A stretch of 64,000 bases of DNA from Mycoplasma yeatsii GM274B (lineage in GTDB: Bacteria > Bacillota_I > Bacilli_A > Mycoplasmatales > Mycoplasmataceae), in contig NZ_CP007520.1 in NCBI RefSeq assembly GCF_000875755.1, positions 558,001-622,000 on the forward strand, given 5' to 3'. Numbering within the stretch: the stretch's first letter is position 1; every line of letters starts with the position of its first letter. Positions 10,863 through 22,262 of the stretch are shown here, in pieces. Made by a program: the position numbers and the translations under genes. The notes under the pieces were generated by a model, which worked only from the letters and a program-made list of their open reading frames with translations, did no database searches and was not told the origin of the DNA.

Positions 10863-12710
10863 TTATTGTTGTTTAATTGCAGTTAATTCTTGTAATAATT
10901 TATCGAAATCTTTTGTTTCAGTTTGTTCATCTCTAGTTTGATTTAGTAATGATGTTTTTATTGTATTAATCATTTGAGCTGATTTATCATCAGTAGCAAC
11001 GGCTTTAGCAATTGTATTTTCTTCATTTAGTTTTAATAATGAATCAAGTGATATTGAAGCAGATCTTAACATATTTAATTTAAAGTATAGTGCCTCAGTT
11101 TCTGTATTTGCTTCTGTTAGCTCTTCTTTTGTTTTGTCTTTTAATTTTAATTCTAATTCTTGAATTATTTTTTTAAATTCATCTTGTCTATCTTTTGTAA
11201 CAACATCTTTTAAAGGCATTACATACCCTGAAGTTCTAGCAAGAGTGAATCAGTTATGTTCTTCTTTTGTTCCTATTGTATTTGTACCTGTGTATAGTCA
11301 ATGTAAGAATTTTTTTGTAGCTCTGTTTACTTTATCATTTGAAGAAGCAACAGGTATAATACTTGATCCTCCTTCGTTGAATACACCATATTTTGAATTT
11401 TTACTCTTCATAACTTGTGTTATCATGTAAACATCACTTTCTGATGCATTGTTTTTGTAGAAATCAGCTTCTTGGCCTTTTTCTACTTTTCCTAAGTAAG
11501 GATGATTTTTTGTGAATCTTGTAATTTTATTTTGATAAGCTCCAACTGAAGCCGCAAAACTTATCGCACTTTGGAATTTGAAAATTTCTCATGATCCTCA
11601 TTCTTCTTTACCATTTTTCATGTATTTAATAGAATGGAAGGCTTTTTTTGATTTTACACCTTTTTCATTAACTTCTTTTTTAAATACAGTTTTAGCTGTG
11701 TTTGAATAATCGTTTCATAGAGATTTAAATTTTGATTTAAGAACAGTGTCGTCAACTAAGTTATATTTAACTTTTTTATTTTCATCTAGTTGGAAGGCTG
11801 ATTTTTCTTTTTCATCTATTTTAGTATGTAATTCTTTTAAGAATGTTTGTTCTTGATAATCAATTGACAGCACTTCACCAGATAATGTAGAAGTTGTTAT
11901 TTTATCTTCATCTTTCATTTTGATGTTATCAGCGAATTTTAAAGCAAGTTCTCTAATACCATCTAATGTTTCAAAAGTTTCATCATTAACTGTATAACCC
12001 TCAAATGGCTTTGGATTTTGTTCAGTTGTTTTAAGTTCAATATGTGATCAAATTGAAGTTGTTGGAATATCTTTTTCTTTTATAGTTTTAGATTTTTTTA
12101 CAATATCAGATTCTTCACTTACTGTTCCTCCACCTTGTTTGATTATTTCAAACATTTTATTTAATAATCTTAAGTTGAAAACAACAGAATCAACATCAGC
12201 ATTATCAAAAGGAATGTTAAAAATTTTATCAGTTGATCCCTGTCCTGCTAAAACTGAGTGTAGATCAGCAATTTTATCAAAGAATAAATCCTTTTTAATT
12301 CCTTTATCAGATAGATCTAATAATCTTCCTTCTTGGTTAATAACATACGCTCCTGATTGAGCACCTAAAATAATGTTTGGAACTTTTTTAAAATCACGAG
12401 ATTCAATATTGTTTTTAGCATCTCTTATTAATTTGAACTCATCAAAAGATCCATGACCTTGTATTTTTTCTCCATCTACTTCATAAGCGTCTTGGAATTG
12501 GAATTTTACTTTTATGAAATCTTGATCATTTTTAAATTTTTCATTGTAGTGTGCAGCAAAAGGTTTTAAAGCTGTAGATAGCGGGTAAGCTTGACCTTGT
12601 GCTGTTTGAAAGATAATACTTGGTTCTTGATCTTTATAACAAGCTACGACACTCATCATACCTGATGAACCTATAACTAATGAACTTAATCCTAATAATA
12701 ACTTTTTCAT
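10863..12710 (-). CDS. LppB-type lipoprotein, substrate-binding-like, copy 2
   Basis: 615 residues. The signal peptide ends SVVAC with Cys24 as lipidation site. The size and the downstream position relative to an ABC transporter suggest an extracellular solute-binding protein; motifs shared with copy 1 include NIILGAQSGAY, LSDKGIKKD, GQGSTDKIFNIPFDNADVD and NEGGSSIIP. The C-terminus is helical and rich in Lys/Glu. It has its own terminator and is separated from copy 1 by about 200 bases, which may hold a promoter. LppB is known in the mycoides cluster as the lipoprotein adjacent to gtsABC; the role in glycerol uptake is inferred from position. Confidence 0.82.
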
Positions 12711-12844
12711 TACTAAATCCTCCTTATACTTATTTAGTTAAGTATCTACAATTAAATTATTACATTGTTTTTTCAATTATCATCACTTTTTTTAAAATTA
12801 CTCAATAGCATTTTATTAAGAAAATAATAGTCTTTAAAAATTTA

Positions 12845-12879
12845 ATAAAAAACAAGATTTGAGTGTTTTCAAATCTTGC
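12845..12879 (-). terminator. terminator after LppB copy 1
   Basis: CAAGATTTG and CAAATCTTG stem around AGTGTTTT, followed by T-rich sequence on the minus strand, 28 bases beyond the stop codon. Confidence 0.8.
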
Positions 12880-12906
12880 TATTCGTTATTATTTTTAAAT
12901 TAAGTT

Positions 12907-14748
12907 TTATTGTGATTTTTTACTTTCTAGATCTGCTAGTAATTTGTTAAATTCTATAATTTCTGATTTTTTATCTGTAGTTTGATTCAATAATGCTGTG
13001 ATTATTGATCCAACCATTTGAGCTGATTTGTCATCAGTAACCATTGCTTTAGCAATTGTTTTTTCATCATTTAATTTTAATAACGATTCAAGAGAAATTG
13101 AAGAAGATCTTAGCATGTTTAATTTAAAGTGTAATGATGAAAGTTCTTTATTTTCTACTAGCTCTTTATCTTTTTTACCTTCTATTTTTTGTTCTAGTTC
13201 TTGAATTTGTTTTTTGAATGTTTCTAATGTTTCATTTTTAACAACATCTTTTAAAGGCATTACATACCCTGAAGTTCTAGCAAAAGTATATCAGTTATGT
13301 TCTTCTTGAGTTGTTCCTATTTTATTTTTACCTTTATAGAATCATTCTAAGAATTTTTTTGTAGCTCTATTTGCTTTGTCATTTCTTGAATCAATTGGAA
13401 TAATGCTTGATCCACCTTCATTAAATATTTCATGTTTTGAACTTTTAGTTTTTGTTACTTGAGTAGTCATATAAACATCACTCTCACCAGCATTAGTTTT
13501 ATAGAATTCTTCATCTTTACCTTCTTGAACTTTTCCTAAGTATGGATGAGATTTTGTAATTGTACTAATTTTATTTTGATAAGCTCCAACTGATGCTGCA
13601 AAACTCATTGCACTTTGGAATTTTAATACTTGTCATGAACCTCATTCTTCTGTACCATTTTTCATATATTTAATAGCATGAAATGCTTTTGTAGAGGCTC
13701 CTACATTATGTCTAATTGAAAGTTTTGCGGTTTGTGAATAATTTTCTCATAATGATTTAAATTCTTTTTTGAACTCGTCATCTTCAATTAAGTTATATTT
13801 AACTTTTTTATTTTGATCTAATTGAAAGGCAGATTTTTCTTTATCTTCAATTTTAGTATGTAATTCTTTTAAAAATGCTTGTTCTTGATAATCGATTGAC
13901 AATACATCTCCTGATAATGTTGAATCAGTAATTTTTGCTTTGTTTTCTTGTTTTATTTCAATATTTTCAGCAAATTTTTTAGCCAATTCTCTTACACCAT
14001 CTATTGTTTTAAAAGTTTCGCCATTAACAGTGAAATTTTCAAATGGTTTTTCATTTTCTTCTGTTGTTTTAAGATCGATATATGCTCAAATTGAAGTTGT
14101 AGGAATATCTTTATTTTGGATTGCTAAAGCTTTTTTAATAATCTCAGAATCTTGACTTATAGTTCCTCCACCTTGTTGAATTATTTCAAACATTTTATTC
14201 AGTAATCTTAAGTTAAAAATAAGAGCATCAACATCAGCATTATCAAAAGGAATATTAAAAATTTTATCAGTTACACCTTGTCCTGCTAAAACTGAGTGTA
14301 GATCTGCAATTTTATCAAAGAAGAAATCTTTTTTAATACCTTTATCAGATAGATCTAATAATCTTTTATCTTGATTAATTATATAAGCTCCTGATTGAGC
14401 ACCTAAAATAATGTTTGGAACCTTTTTAAAGTCGCCTGATTCAATATTAGATTTAGCATTCTTAATTAAACCAAACTCACTAAAAGATCCGTGACCTTGT
14501 ACTTTTTCTCCATCAAATTCATAATCGTCTTTAAATTGAATTTTTACTTTCATGAAATCATCAGTATCTTTAAAAGTATCATTATAATATTTAATAAAAG
14601 GTTTTAAAGCTATAGCTAGCGGAAATGCTTGTCCTTGAGCTACTTGAAAAACGACACTTGTAGGTTGTTGTTTATAACAAGCAACAGCTGTCATCATTCC
14701 TGATGAACCAACAACTAATGAACTTAATCCTAATAATAACTTTTTCAT
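12907..14748 (-). CDS. lppB: LppB-type lipoprotein next to gtsABC, copy 1
   Basis: 613 residues, paralogous to the following gene over its whole length. Signal peptide MKKLLLGLSSLVVGSSG ends with VAC (Cys24). Conserved segments include GHGSFSEF, NIILGAQSGAY, LSDKGIKKDFFFDK, KIFNIPFDNADVD and NEGGSSIIP. It lies downstream of gtsC behind a hairpin terminator, so it may be transcribed from its own promoter in 14749-14835. In M. mycoides the lipoprotein gene beside gtsABC is called lppB and was linked to glycerol uptake; that assignment is from position and size, not from alignment. Confidence 0.85.
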
Positions 14749-14834
14749 TATCTAATCTCCTTACACTTATGTTTAATTGAGTATCTAAATAGATATTACA
14801 TTATTTGAAAAAATATTTTTGATTTTTGAAACTA

Positions 14835-14881
14835 TTAAAAAAAGTAAAAATTATAGAAACAAATCTAATAATTTTTACTTT
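14835..14881 (-). terminator. terminator after gtsC
   Basis: AAAGTAAAAATTAT and ATAATTTTTACTTT form a 14-bp stem with a 13-base loop; the minus strand continues into eight T. It separates the transporter genes from lppB. Confidence 0.75.
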
Positions 14882-14898
14882 TAATTTCTATTATTTTT

Positions 14899-15699
14899 TT
14901 AATTAAACCTAATTATTTTTTTAGAAAATATTGCATAAATACTTAACGGTATAGTTAAAGCGATGACTGCTCCTGCTGCTTTTAAATTTGTAAAATTACC
15001 TTCGACACTACTTCCTAATTCTAAATATCAAATTGATATATTAGTATAACCATCAGTTAATAAAAATCTAGGTCATAAATAATCATTTCAAACTGAAACA
15101 AATGAAAAGATGATTAATAATAAATATCCTAATTTCATTTTAGGTAAATAAACATAAAATAGTTTTTCATGTAATTTTAAATTATCGTTTTTCATAACTT
15201 TATGCTTATTTTCATAAACACTTTTAGCAATATTAAACATATAAGTAAAATTGAAAAATGAAAATAAAGAATTAGTTATATAACTGAACATTAAATCTCT
15301 AAAACCGATAAAGATAAGTACTCTTTTTAAACTTAAATATATACTAAATTCAGGTATTAAACTAATGATTAAAAAGAAATATAAAAAGATTTTTTGATAC
15401 TTTTGATTCATTTTTAATAATCCTGCTATTGCTAGAGAATAAACTAATAATCTAAAAGAAATTAAAATAGTTGCAAATAACAGTGTTTGATAAATAGCAG
15501 GAAAAATATTACTTTTAAAAGCTTCACTAAAATTAGATCATTCTCATTCTTTTATAAATATAAACGTTTTATTACTAGCTATTGAGCTAGTTGAAACTAA
15601 TGATTGTAATAATAAATAGTATAAAGGAAATAATACCACTACTAATAAGATTCCTATTAATAAATATTTAATTAATTCTTTAATTATTTTGATGATCAT
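14899..15699 (-). CDS. gtsC: glycerol ABC transporter permease GtsC
   Basis: 266 residues with about six hydrophobic helices, the size of carbohydrate-type permeases of the MalG class. The N-terminus (MIIKIIKELIKYLLIG) is an inside anchor; a degenerate EAA-like loop lies around NDNLKLHEKLFYVYLPKM. It overlaps the gtsB end by 20 bases, so the two are translationally coupled. By order (ATPase, permease, permease, lipoprotein) it matches gtsC of M. mycoides, part of the glycerol importer that feeds H2O2 production. Substrate is inferred from this match. Confidence 0.82.
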
Positions 15700-16642
15700 G
15701 ATTTTTATTACCTTTCAATTTAATTATTTTAAAGTAAATACTTTTAATAGTTTTTATTCTTAATAATTGAATAATACATAGTAGTGATAATAAATAAGCA
15801 AAACTAAAGAATGCTGATGCATATCCTTTTTCAAATTTTAATGAAGAATTATTTCCTGAACCTAAAAACTTAAGAGTATAACTAGTTAAAGTATGAGCTA
15901 GATTAGAATCAACACTATAAGTTGGTTCTAAAATTGCTTCAGGTAATAAAAGTGTTGAGAAAATAAAATTAGTAAATAAAACAGAAAATAATACTTTAGA
16001 TATTTCATTAGCATAAACAAATCTAAATTTTTGAAACATTGTTAATTTATCGTTTCTCATTAATCTATAATATTTAGCTTCAGCTCTTGATAAACTTGCT
16101 GCAAATAATACTAAATTAAAAGGTAGAGATCTCCATAATTGAAATATAGAATAATAAATTCAAATAGGTAGTTTATGATCTCCTAACATAAAACTATATT
16201 TGTCTAATCCTAAAATATAAAAGAATAAGTTTTTAGAACCAAAAAACATACTAAATGCAATTCCTATAGCAAATCCTGAAATGAAAAATTGTGAATATAT
16301 AATTGATATAAATATTCTTTTACTTGTTTTAAATAATAATGAATTAATTAATAATGCAAATAATAAAGCTAGTGAGATTGAAAAACCGCTTCCAAATATT
16401 AACACTAATGTACTATTTAAAACTGCGTGTTGAAATAACCTATCGCTTAAAATATTGTTGTAATTATTAAAGTTAACTTCATAGCTAGTTCTATCTGCTT
16501 CATTTGGTAAAAATCTTAATGATTTTGCAAAAGTATGAAAAATAGGAATTAAAGTAAATAATAAAACACAAATTAATAAAGGCAGTAATAATAAGCTTGT
16601 TTGAAAAATATCTTTTGATCTTTTTTTGATTTTTTTATTCAT
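15680..16642 (-). CDS. gtsB: glycerol ABC transporter permease GtsB
   Basis: 320 residues, MalF/UgpA-like permease with several helices and a cytoplasmic EAA-like loop near NDKLTMFQKFRFVYANEI. The ATG at 16642 is preferred because AAAGG lies upstream; an earlier ATG pair at 16663-16666 has no ribosome binding site and would add eight residues. The start overlaps the gtsA stop codon by 8 bases. It would pair with GtsC to form the membrane channel. Confidence 0.82.
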
Positions 16643-17843
16643 AGACTCTATTACCTTTATCATCAAATATTAAAACATCATTATTAGAGTATTTTATATT
16701 TACACTTGACCCTATTTCTATATTATTTTCACTGATTAAAACTGATCAATTGTTATCGTTAGAATAATCTATAGTATAAAGTGTTTTATCACCTAAATTT
16801 TTACGATCAATTATTTTATATTTACCATTAATATCTGGTTGGATTTCAATTTTATTATGTCTTATATAATAATGTTTATCATCTTTAATACCGATGTAAT
16901 TAATTTCAGGATAACCGATAAATTTAGCAACAAATAAATTATTAGGATTATCATACATTTCATTACCTGAAGAATATTGTTGAATTTCTCCTTTATTTAA
17001 TAAAATGATTTGATCACTAATTTTTAGTGCATCTTGTTGATCGTGAGTAACAATAATTAAACTTAAGTTAAATTCTCTTTTAACTTTAATTAATCATTGA
17101 ATTGTTGATTCTTTTATTTTTGCATCTAATGCTGAAAAAGGTTCATCCATTAATATTAAATTAGTTTTTTTAATAATACCTTTTGCAAATGCAACACGTT
17201 GTTTTTGACCACCACTTAATTCATTAACATTTTTATATAACAGTTGGTCTATATCTAACTTTTTAGCTATTTTTTCTATTTCAATTTTAAAAAGATTTTT
17301 TAACTTAACTTCTTTTAAAAATTTAAATTTATTTTTAACATGTTTATTGAATAACAAACTAAAAATTAATTTAAGATAGTTAATTTTTATTTTTGATTTA
17401 TTTAATGAATGAATGCTTTTTTTATAATCATCAAATAATTTAATTATTTTTTGATCATTAAGATTGTTTTTGATTATGTAATTTTGAAAAAATTCAACTC
17501 TAACTGAATTAACTCATTTATCATAGTTTTTAGCACTTAAATAGACATTGTTAAAAACTGTAGTATTTTCATATACTGAATTTTCTTGCATTATATATGA
17601 TACTTCATGAATTGAAGGATTGTTTTTAATTTTAATTTCTCCACTAGTTGGTTTTATAAATCCTAAAATTAAGTTTAATAATGTAGTTTTACCGCTACCT
17701 GATGGACCTAATAAACAGATAATTTCGTTCTTATTTATTGTTAATTCTCCTATATTAACATCATCGAACTTTTGTTTTTTAGAATACTTAAAAATTAGGT
17801 TTTTTATAGTGATTAGATGTTCGCTTTTTGGTTCACTTTTCAT
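16635..17843 (-). CDS. gtsA: glycerol ABC transporter ATP-binding protein GtsA
   Basis: 402 residues. Walker [10 protein letters not shown] (46-54), Q-loop Gln86 in YIMQEN, signature LSGGQ (209-213), Walker B LILMDEP (Asp233), then the D-loop and switch His in [10 protein letters not shown]-terminal regulatory domain with beta strands resembles the TOBE-containing sugar ATPases. The Q-loop to signature distance is about 120 residues, some 70 longer than usual, owing to a Lys/Asn/Phe-rich helical insertion. It drives uptake through GtsBC; the family assignment is clear, the substrate is inferred from the operon order with lppB. Confidence 0.85.
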
Positions 17844-17925
17844 AACACTTTTATTTTATTACAAAATCATTAATTCTAAGCAAAGTATATTATTAAAAAG
17901 TTTTTCTAAAGTTGTTAGCAAAAAT

Positions 17926-17950
17926 AAAAAAAGACAATCATGTCTTTTTT
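17926..17950 (-). terminator. terminator after the Panacea module
   Basis: AAAAAAGACA and TGTCTTTTTT form a hairpin with loop ATCA; the stop codon of the minus-strand gene at 17949 overlaps its first arm. Confidence 0.75.
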
Positions 17951-18353
17951 ACGCTTTATGAAAATTGTGATTTGGATCTATTTTAGTTATTACAAAGTAA
18001 CTGTCCTGATTAAAATAACCAAATAATCTAAAACTACTTCTATCTTTTCCTAAATGTATTTCTGAAACGAATTCATCTTTTATAAATCTCTTTTCAATAG
18101 GTTTTTGCTTTGTTCTTAATAATAAGTTTTCAACCTGTGATATTGTTAAGTTTTTGCCAAGTATCTCATTTATGAATTTGCTAAATTTCTTTAATCCATC
18201 GGTAGATAAATCTTTAAAATCAAAATTATTATCTAATTTGTGCTCTATTGCTATTTTAAAAGGTAAACTTTTATTTAAAGTTAAATGCCCGCGTTTTGAT
18301 TCTTTTGAATTGCTTTGATTTGTAAGGATATTTTTATTTTTCAAATTAGTCAC
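17949..18353 (-). CDS. putative toxin partner of Panacea antitoxin
   Basis: 134 residues from a GTG that overlaps the end of the antitoxin gene by 8 bases; a TTG three codons later is an alternative. The N-terminal 25 residues are polar and Lys/Asn/Ser-rich. The rest is a compact mixed domain ending in RSSFRLFGYFNQDSYFVITK followed by IDPNHNFHKA, a layout that recalls RelE/HigB-like endings, although I cannot claim homology. No Walker, HEPN or PIN motif is seen. The toxin role is inferred from tight coupling to a PanA-type antitoxin, which usually neutralises the product next to it. Many mycoplasma proteins of this kind are annotated only as a conserved family. Confidence 0.6.
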   Translation of the reverse strand: MTNLKNKNILTNQSNSKESKRGHLTLNKSLPFKIAIEHKLDNNFDFKDLSTDGLKKFSKFINEILGKNLTISQVENLLLRTKQKPIEKRFIKDEFVSEIHLGKDRSSFRLFGYFNQDSYFVITKIDPNHNFHKA

Positions 18354-18798
18354 CTATATAAATGCTTTTATAAAAAGTTTTCATATCTTCGAAACTAATT
18401 AATTGATTTGATCTTTCAAATTCAGTTAAATCTTTTCTAGCTTTTTTTCAAGGATCTTCAGAATGAGATAAAGCTTCTAATTCATACCCTGATTTATCAC
18501 CATAAGTACATCAAACTGAGTCTAAAAGGTTAAGAGTATCTTCATCAAAAATTGAGTCGTTAAAAGGTTTTTGTGGAATTTTATTTCAACCAAATTCTTT
18601 ATAGTCATTTCATAATTCAGGAGAAACTGGACCATGTATTCATGCTTGAAAAGAAGTATCATTTAAAATACCACTATCAAATAAAGCACAAGATCATGCT
18701 TCAGTATAATAAGTTAATTTTTGTAACTTTTTGTGAGTCATGCTTTCTTTAGATAAAAATCAAGCTGAAATATCTTTATAACTATACTTCTTATTCAT
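18346..18798 (-). CDS. Panacea (SocA-like, DUF4065) antitoxin
   Basis: 150 residues, nearly all one Panacea/SocA domain. Family marks are THKKLQKLTYYTEAW near the start (the KLqKLlYya motif), FQAWIHGPVSPELW (the eAw-yGPV motif), a central acidic helix with LLDSVWCTYGD, and ALSHSEDPWKKA (the LshsE-PW motif). Panacea proteins are antitoxins for many unrelated toxins, or ClpXP adaptors in the SocA case. The gene is first in a two-gene unit that ends in a terminator. Trp residues of the conserved motifs are mostly TGA, so the gene is well adapted to this host. Confidence 0.88.
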
Positions 18799-18905
18799 AC
18801 CTATCACCGTTTCAACATTATCTCTATTTAAAGTTTAGCACAAATTATAACCTTTATCATCAAAAATAAATCAGTGCTAAATTAATAAAAATATTTTCAT
18901 ATCTA

Positions 18906-18931
18906 AATAAAAAAGTTAGTAAAATACTAAC
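18906..18931 (-). terminator. terminator after whiA
   Basis: GTTAGT and ACTAAC with loop AAAAT, followed by TTTTTT on the minus strand, directly past the whiA stop codon. Confidence 0.7.
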
Positions 18932-18934
18932 TAA

Positions 18935-19867
18935 TTACTTTAAATATTTATCCATTGTTCTAAATAAATTACTTACTCCAGATTTTGTAATACTATAACC
19001 TTTTTGATTCATTTCTTCAACTAGTTCAATATATGAATAATCTGGATTTTGTATTCTTATTTCAGCTAAAACTTGAGCTTTTTTACTTAGTAAATGAAAT
19101 TGATTAGATTCTTTTAAATAGTTAATCATTTCAACTTGTTTTTTACCTGCTTTTAAAACTTTAGTTTGATTTGAAATATCAATATTATTAACTCTATTGA
19201 TACTGTTATAAACATCACGAGAAATTCTTTCATTTTCAAAAGCTAAAACAGAATTAGTAGCATCAATTAATTTTAAAAAATCAGACACCATAATTGACCT
19301 TTTTAAATAACAAATAAATCTATTTGCATTACGTTCTAATAATTTAAAATCAAAACCTAAATCTTTAGTTAACAACATAAAACGATCAGCATCAATTAAA
19401 GTTTTAAATTGTAATTCTAAATGATAATTACTTGTTTTTGGAGAATTCACTGATCCAACTGCTGTAAAAATTCCTGCAATATAAGCTCTTAGAATTGAAG
19501 TTTTATCTTTAATTGATTCATCAACTTGATAATCATAAATTTTTTGATTTTCTTTGTTATAAATTTTTAGATCTTGTAAGAATTTATCAACGTCCCCAAT
19601 TAAAGTTAAAACAAATGTTTTATTCTTTTTTAATACTTGAGATTGAATAATTGATATTTCAACTTCTCCATTAAAAAACTCTTTTGTAAAACTTAATAAT
19701 GTTCTTGCTATTTTATTACTTATTGTTGAAAATCTTATTTTTTGAGCTTGATTAGAAAAGATAATATCAGAGCTATATCTAATAAATCCAGAAAGATAAG
19801 CTAGTTTTTGATCGTGATTAAAACTATGAGTAACTACTTCTTCTTTAACTTCTAAAGCAAATGACAT
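18935..19867 (-). CDS. whiA: DNA-binding protein WhiA
   Basis: 310 residues from the ATG preceded by AAGGAGA; an upstream in-frame ATG lies within the lgt end and lacks a site. The N-terminal two thirds resemble LAGLIDADG homing endonuclease folds (LSGFIRYSS, AYIAGIFTAVGSVNSP), and the C-terminal region is a helix-turn-helix (IQNPDYSYIELVEEMN, ITKSGVSNLFRTM). WhiA is conserved in Gram-positives and mycoplasmas; in Bacillus it affects division, in mollicutes it regulates ribosomal protein genes. It lies just after lgt. Confidence 0.95.
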   Translation of the reverse strand: MSFALEVKEEVVTHSFNHDQKLAYLSGFIRYSSDIIFSNQAQKIRFSTISNKIARTLLSFTKEFFNGEVEISIIQSQVLKKNKTFVLTLIGDVDKFLQDLKIYNKENQKIYDYQVDESIKDKTSILRAYIAGIFTAVGSVNSPKTSNYHLELQFKTLIDADRFMLLTKDLGFDFKLLERNANRFICYLKRSIMVSDFLKLIDATNSVLAFENERISRDVYNSINRVNNIDISNQTKVLKAGKKQVEMINYLKESNQFHLLSKKAQVLAEIRIQNPDYSYIELVEEMNQKGYSITKSGVSNLFRTMDKYLK

Positions 19868-19880
19868 ATCTTTCTCCTTA

Positions 19881-21323
19881 TTAAACTTCAACAATACTAA
19901 AATATTCTACTTCGTATAATCAATTAGGTTTTCTAAATAATCTACAAAATACATATTGAGAACAAATTATTCCAATAAATCCAATAACAACTGATAATCC
20001 TATGATAGATAATGATAAATCTTTATTATTTGAAATAAATAAATTATCATTTGATCTAGTTAATTCTAAAACATATCTAACAACGTTTCATAACATAAAA
20101 TAACTAAACATAGCTACTCCACTTTTAGTAATAGCATAATTGTTTTTATTATTTAAATCTAATAAAAGTTGATTAGTTTGTCATTTTTTAACTATAAAGT
20201 TTTTATCAGCTAATTTTACTTGTGATGCTTTTATTTTAAATTCTTCAACAGCATTTGATTTCGTATTATTTGATAAAGCTTGTTTTCAAGCATCTTTACT
20301 ACTTATTTTTTGATCAGTTGATTTAACTCAAGGTTTGAAAAATTGAACAAAACTAAATAATCAATCAATTTTAATTACATTATTATTAGCATCAATTGGT
20401 TTAGAAAATAGTTTATAAATATTAGGAATAATAAAAGTAATTACAACTCAACAAGTTAATAATAAAATTGATTCATAGAAAAATATTGGAGAAAGTAATA
20501 CTAAATTACCTTCTGATAATTCAACTCCATTAATTACTGTTGTTTGTCCATTATAAACTGATAATGAATTTTTTAAAATGATATCTGGTAATCATAATGG
20601 TCTAGCATTATTTTGTAAAAATGCTCCAAATAATTGATCAATATCTGCATCAGTATAATTTCTAGAAATTGAATTAGCTATTTTTGCAATTGGATGACCT
20701 AATACTTCGTGATTAAAAAAGTTTCCTCATCTTCCGATTACTTGACCTAATAAAATATTTGGAATAATTGCATCTCCATAAACTAATAAAGAAGTTTTAG
20801 TTCTTCGTCCTACAATATAGAAAAAGATTATTCCTACAAAAGTTCCAGCAAATACTCCACCATGAATTGCTAATCCACCTTCTCAAAATGCAAATCTTTC
20901 GAAAAATGATATATTTGTTTGATCAATCTTTCCAAAAAATGACGCACCTAACAATGAAGCAGGAATAATAAAAATTACTGAAAGTGATAAGTCATTTATT
21001 GATAATCCTTTTTTATAAAAATTAACTAAACTATAAGCAATTGATAGCATCATTCCAACAGTCATTGTCAGAGAATATATTCTTATTTTTCCATATTCTG
21101 GTTTTACACTCTTATAAGTTAAAGAAGTGTGATTACTATTTGATGGATCAGAAAATGAATTACCATCAATTCAGTCTTGACGTAATAATGAAGTTGTTAA
21201 AACTAAAAATAAAACTACAGATAAACTTAATAACACTCATAAACTAATAGCAATGATTGATTTATCTTTAACTAGTTTTAACTTAAGATTGCAAGCTGAT
21301 TTTTTTGTCTTTTTTTCTGTCAT
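19881..21323 (-). CDS. lgt: prolipoprotein diacylglyceryl transferase, main copy
   Basis: 480 residues, long for Lgt (about 270-300 is usual) because of an extended periplasm-side or loop region rich in Asn/Ser/Lys after the core. Multi-pass membrane enzyme that transfers diacylglycerol from phosphatidylglycerol to the lipobox Cys. Signature residues are present: GLAIHGGVFAG with the conserved His, and IGRWGNFFNHEVLG with the Arg, Asn and Glu. A C-terminal VVRYVLELTR matches the late Arg/Glu motif. AAGGTGAT precedes the ATG. It follows trxB and precedes whiA. The many lipoproteins of the window need it. Confidence 0.93.
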
Positions 21324-21332
21324 AAAATCACC

Positions 21333-22262
21333 TTACTTCACTTCTTGAACATATTCAACAGCCATTTGACCGGCAATAGCTCCATCACCACAAGCAATAG
21401 CAATTTGACGTAAAGGTACATCTCTAACATCACCTGCAATATATAATCCTTTAATTGTTGATTCCATTTTATCAGTTGTAGGAATGTATCCTTTTTCGTT
21501 TTCTAAATGTAAATCTTTAACTGATTCAATTACAGGAGTTGATCCAATGTAAGGGAAAATTGCATCAACTTTTATTGTTTTTTCTCCTTCTGGAGTATTT
21601 ACTAAAATTGATTCAACTTTTTCTTCACCATTAATTTGTTTAACTTGAGATTTTAAAATAAATTCAACGTTGTTTTGCGCTTTTAATTTTGCAACTTTAT
21701 TAGCATCAGCTCTAAATACATCTCTTCTTACAATTAAATAAACTTTATCTACTAATTGAGATAAATACATAGCTTCTTGAACAGCAGAATAACCTCCACC
21801 TACAACTGCAACTGGTTTATTTTTATAAAATGCACCATCACAAACTGCACAATAACTTACACCTTTACCGTATAATTTATCTTCACCAGGAATGCCTAAT
21901 TTATTTTCTTCAGTTCCACTAGCTAAAATAACTGAAATAGCTTTTTTAATTTCACCATTTGATAACTCTACTTCAAATAGATCTTCATTTTTTGTAATTT
22001 TACTTACACCATAAAATTGTATTTCAGCTCCTAAACTTGTAGCTTGCATATACATTTTCATAGCTAAATCAGGTCCAGTAATTGTTTCAAATCCAGGATA
22101 GTTTTCAATTAGATCTGTTTTAACTAATTTTCCACCTGGAGCTGAATGTTCAAATACAACTGTTTTTAAACCTGCACGTGTTGTATAAATAGCTGCAGTT
22201 AGTCCAGCTGGACCTGCTCCAACTATTAAAACGTCATAAACTTCATTAGTAAGATTTTTCAT
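21333..22262 (-). CDS. trxB: thioredoxin reductase
   Basis: 309 residues, standard for bacterial TrxB. FAD-binding [17 protein letters not shown] at the N-terminus, the redox CAVC motif in [14 protein letters not shown], the NADPH-binding [12 protein letters not shown], and the C-terminal [20 protein letters not shown] contact. It reduces thioredoxin with NADPH and supports peroxide and thiol defence, useful in a cell that makes H2O2 from glycerol. It lies between two lgt genes; its start is overlapped by the end of the upstream lgt paralogue. Confidence 0.97.
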   Translation of the reverse strand: MKNLTNEVYDVLIVGAGPAGLTAAIYTTRAGLKTVVFEHSAPGGKLVKTDLIENYPGFETITGPDLAMKMYMQATSLGAEIQFYGVSKITKNEDLFEVELSNGEIKKAISVILASGTEENKLGIPGEDKLYGKGVSYCAVCDGAFYKNKPVAVVGGGYSAVQEAMYLSQLVDKVYLIVRRDVFRADANKVAKLKAQNNVEFILKSQVKQINGEEKVESILVNTPEGEKTIKVDAIFPYIGSTPVIESVKDLHLENEKGYIPTTDKMESTIKGLYIAGDVRDVPLRQIAIACGDGAIAGQMAVEYVQEVK

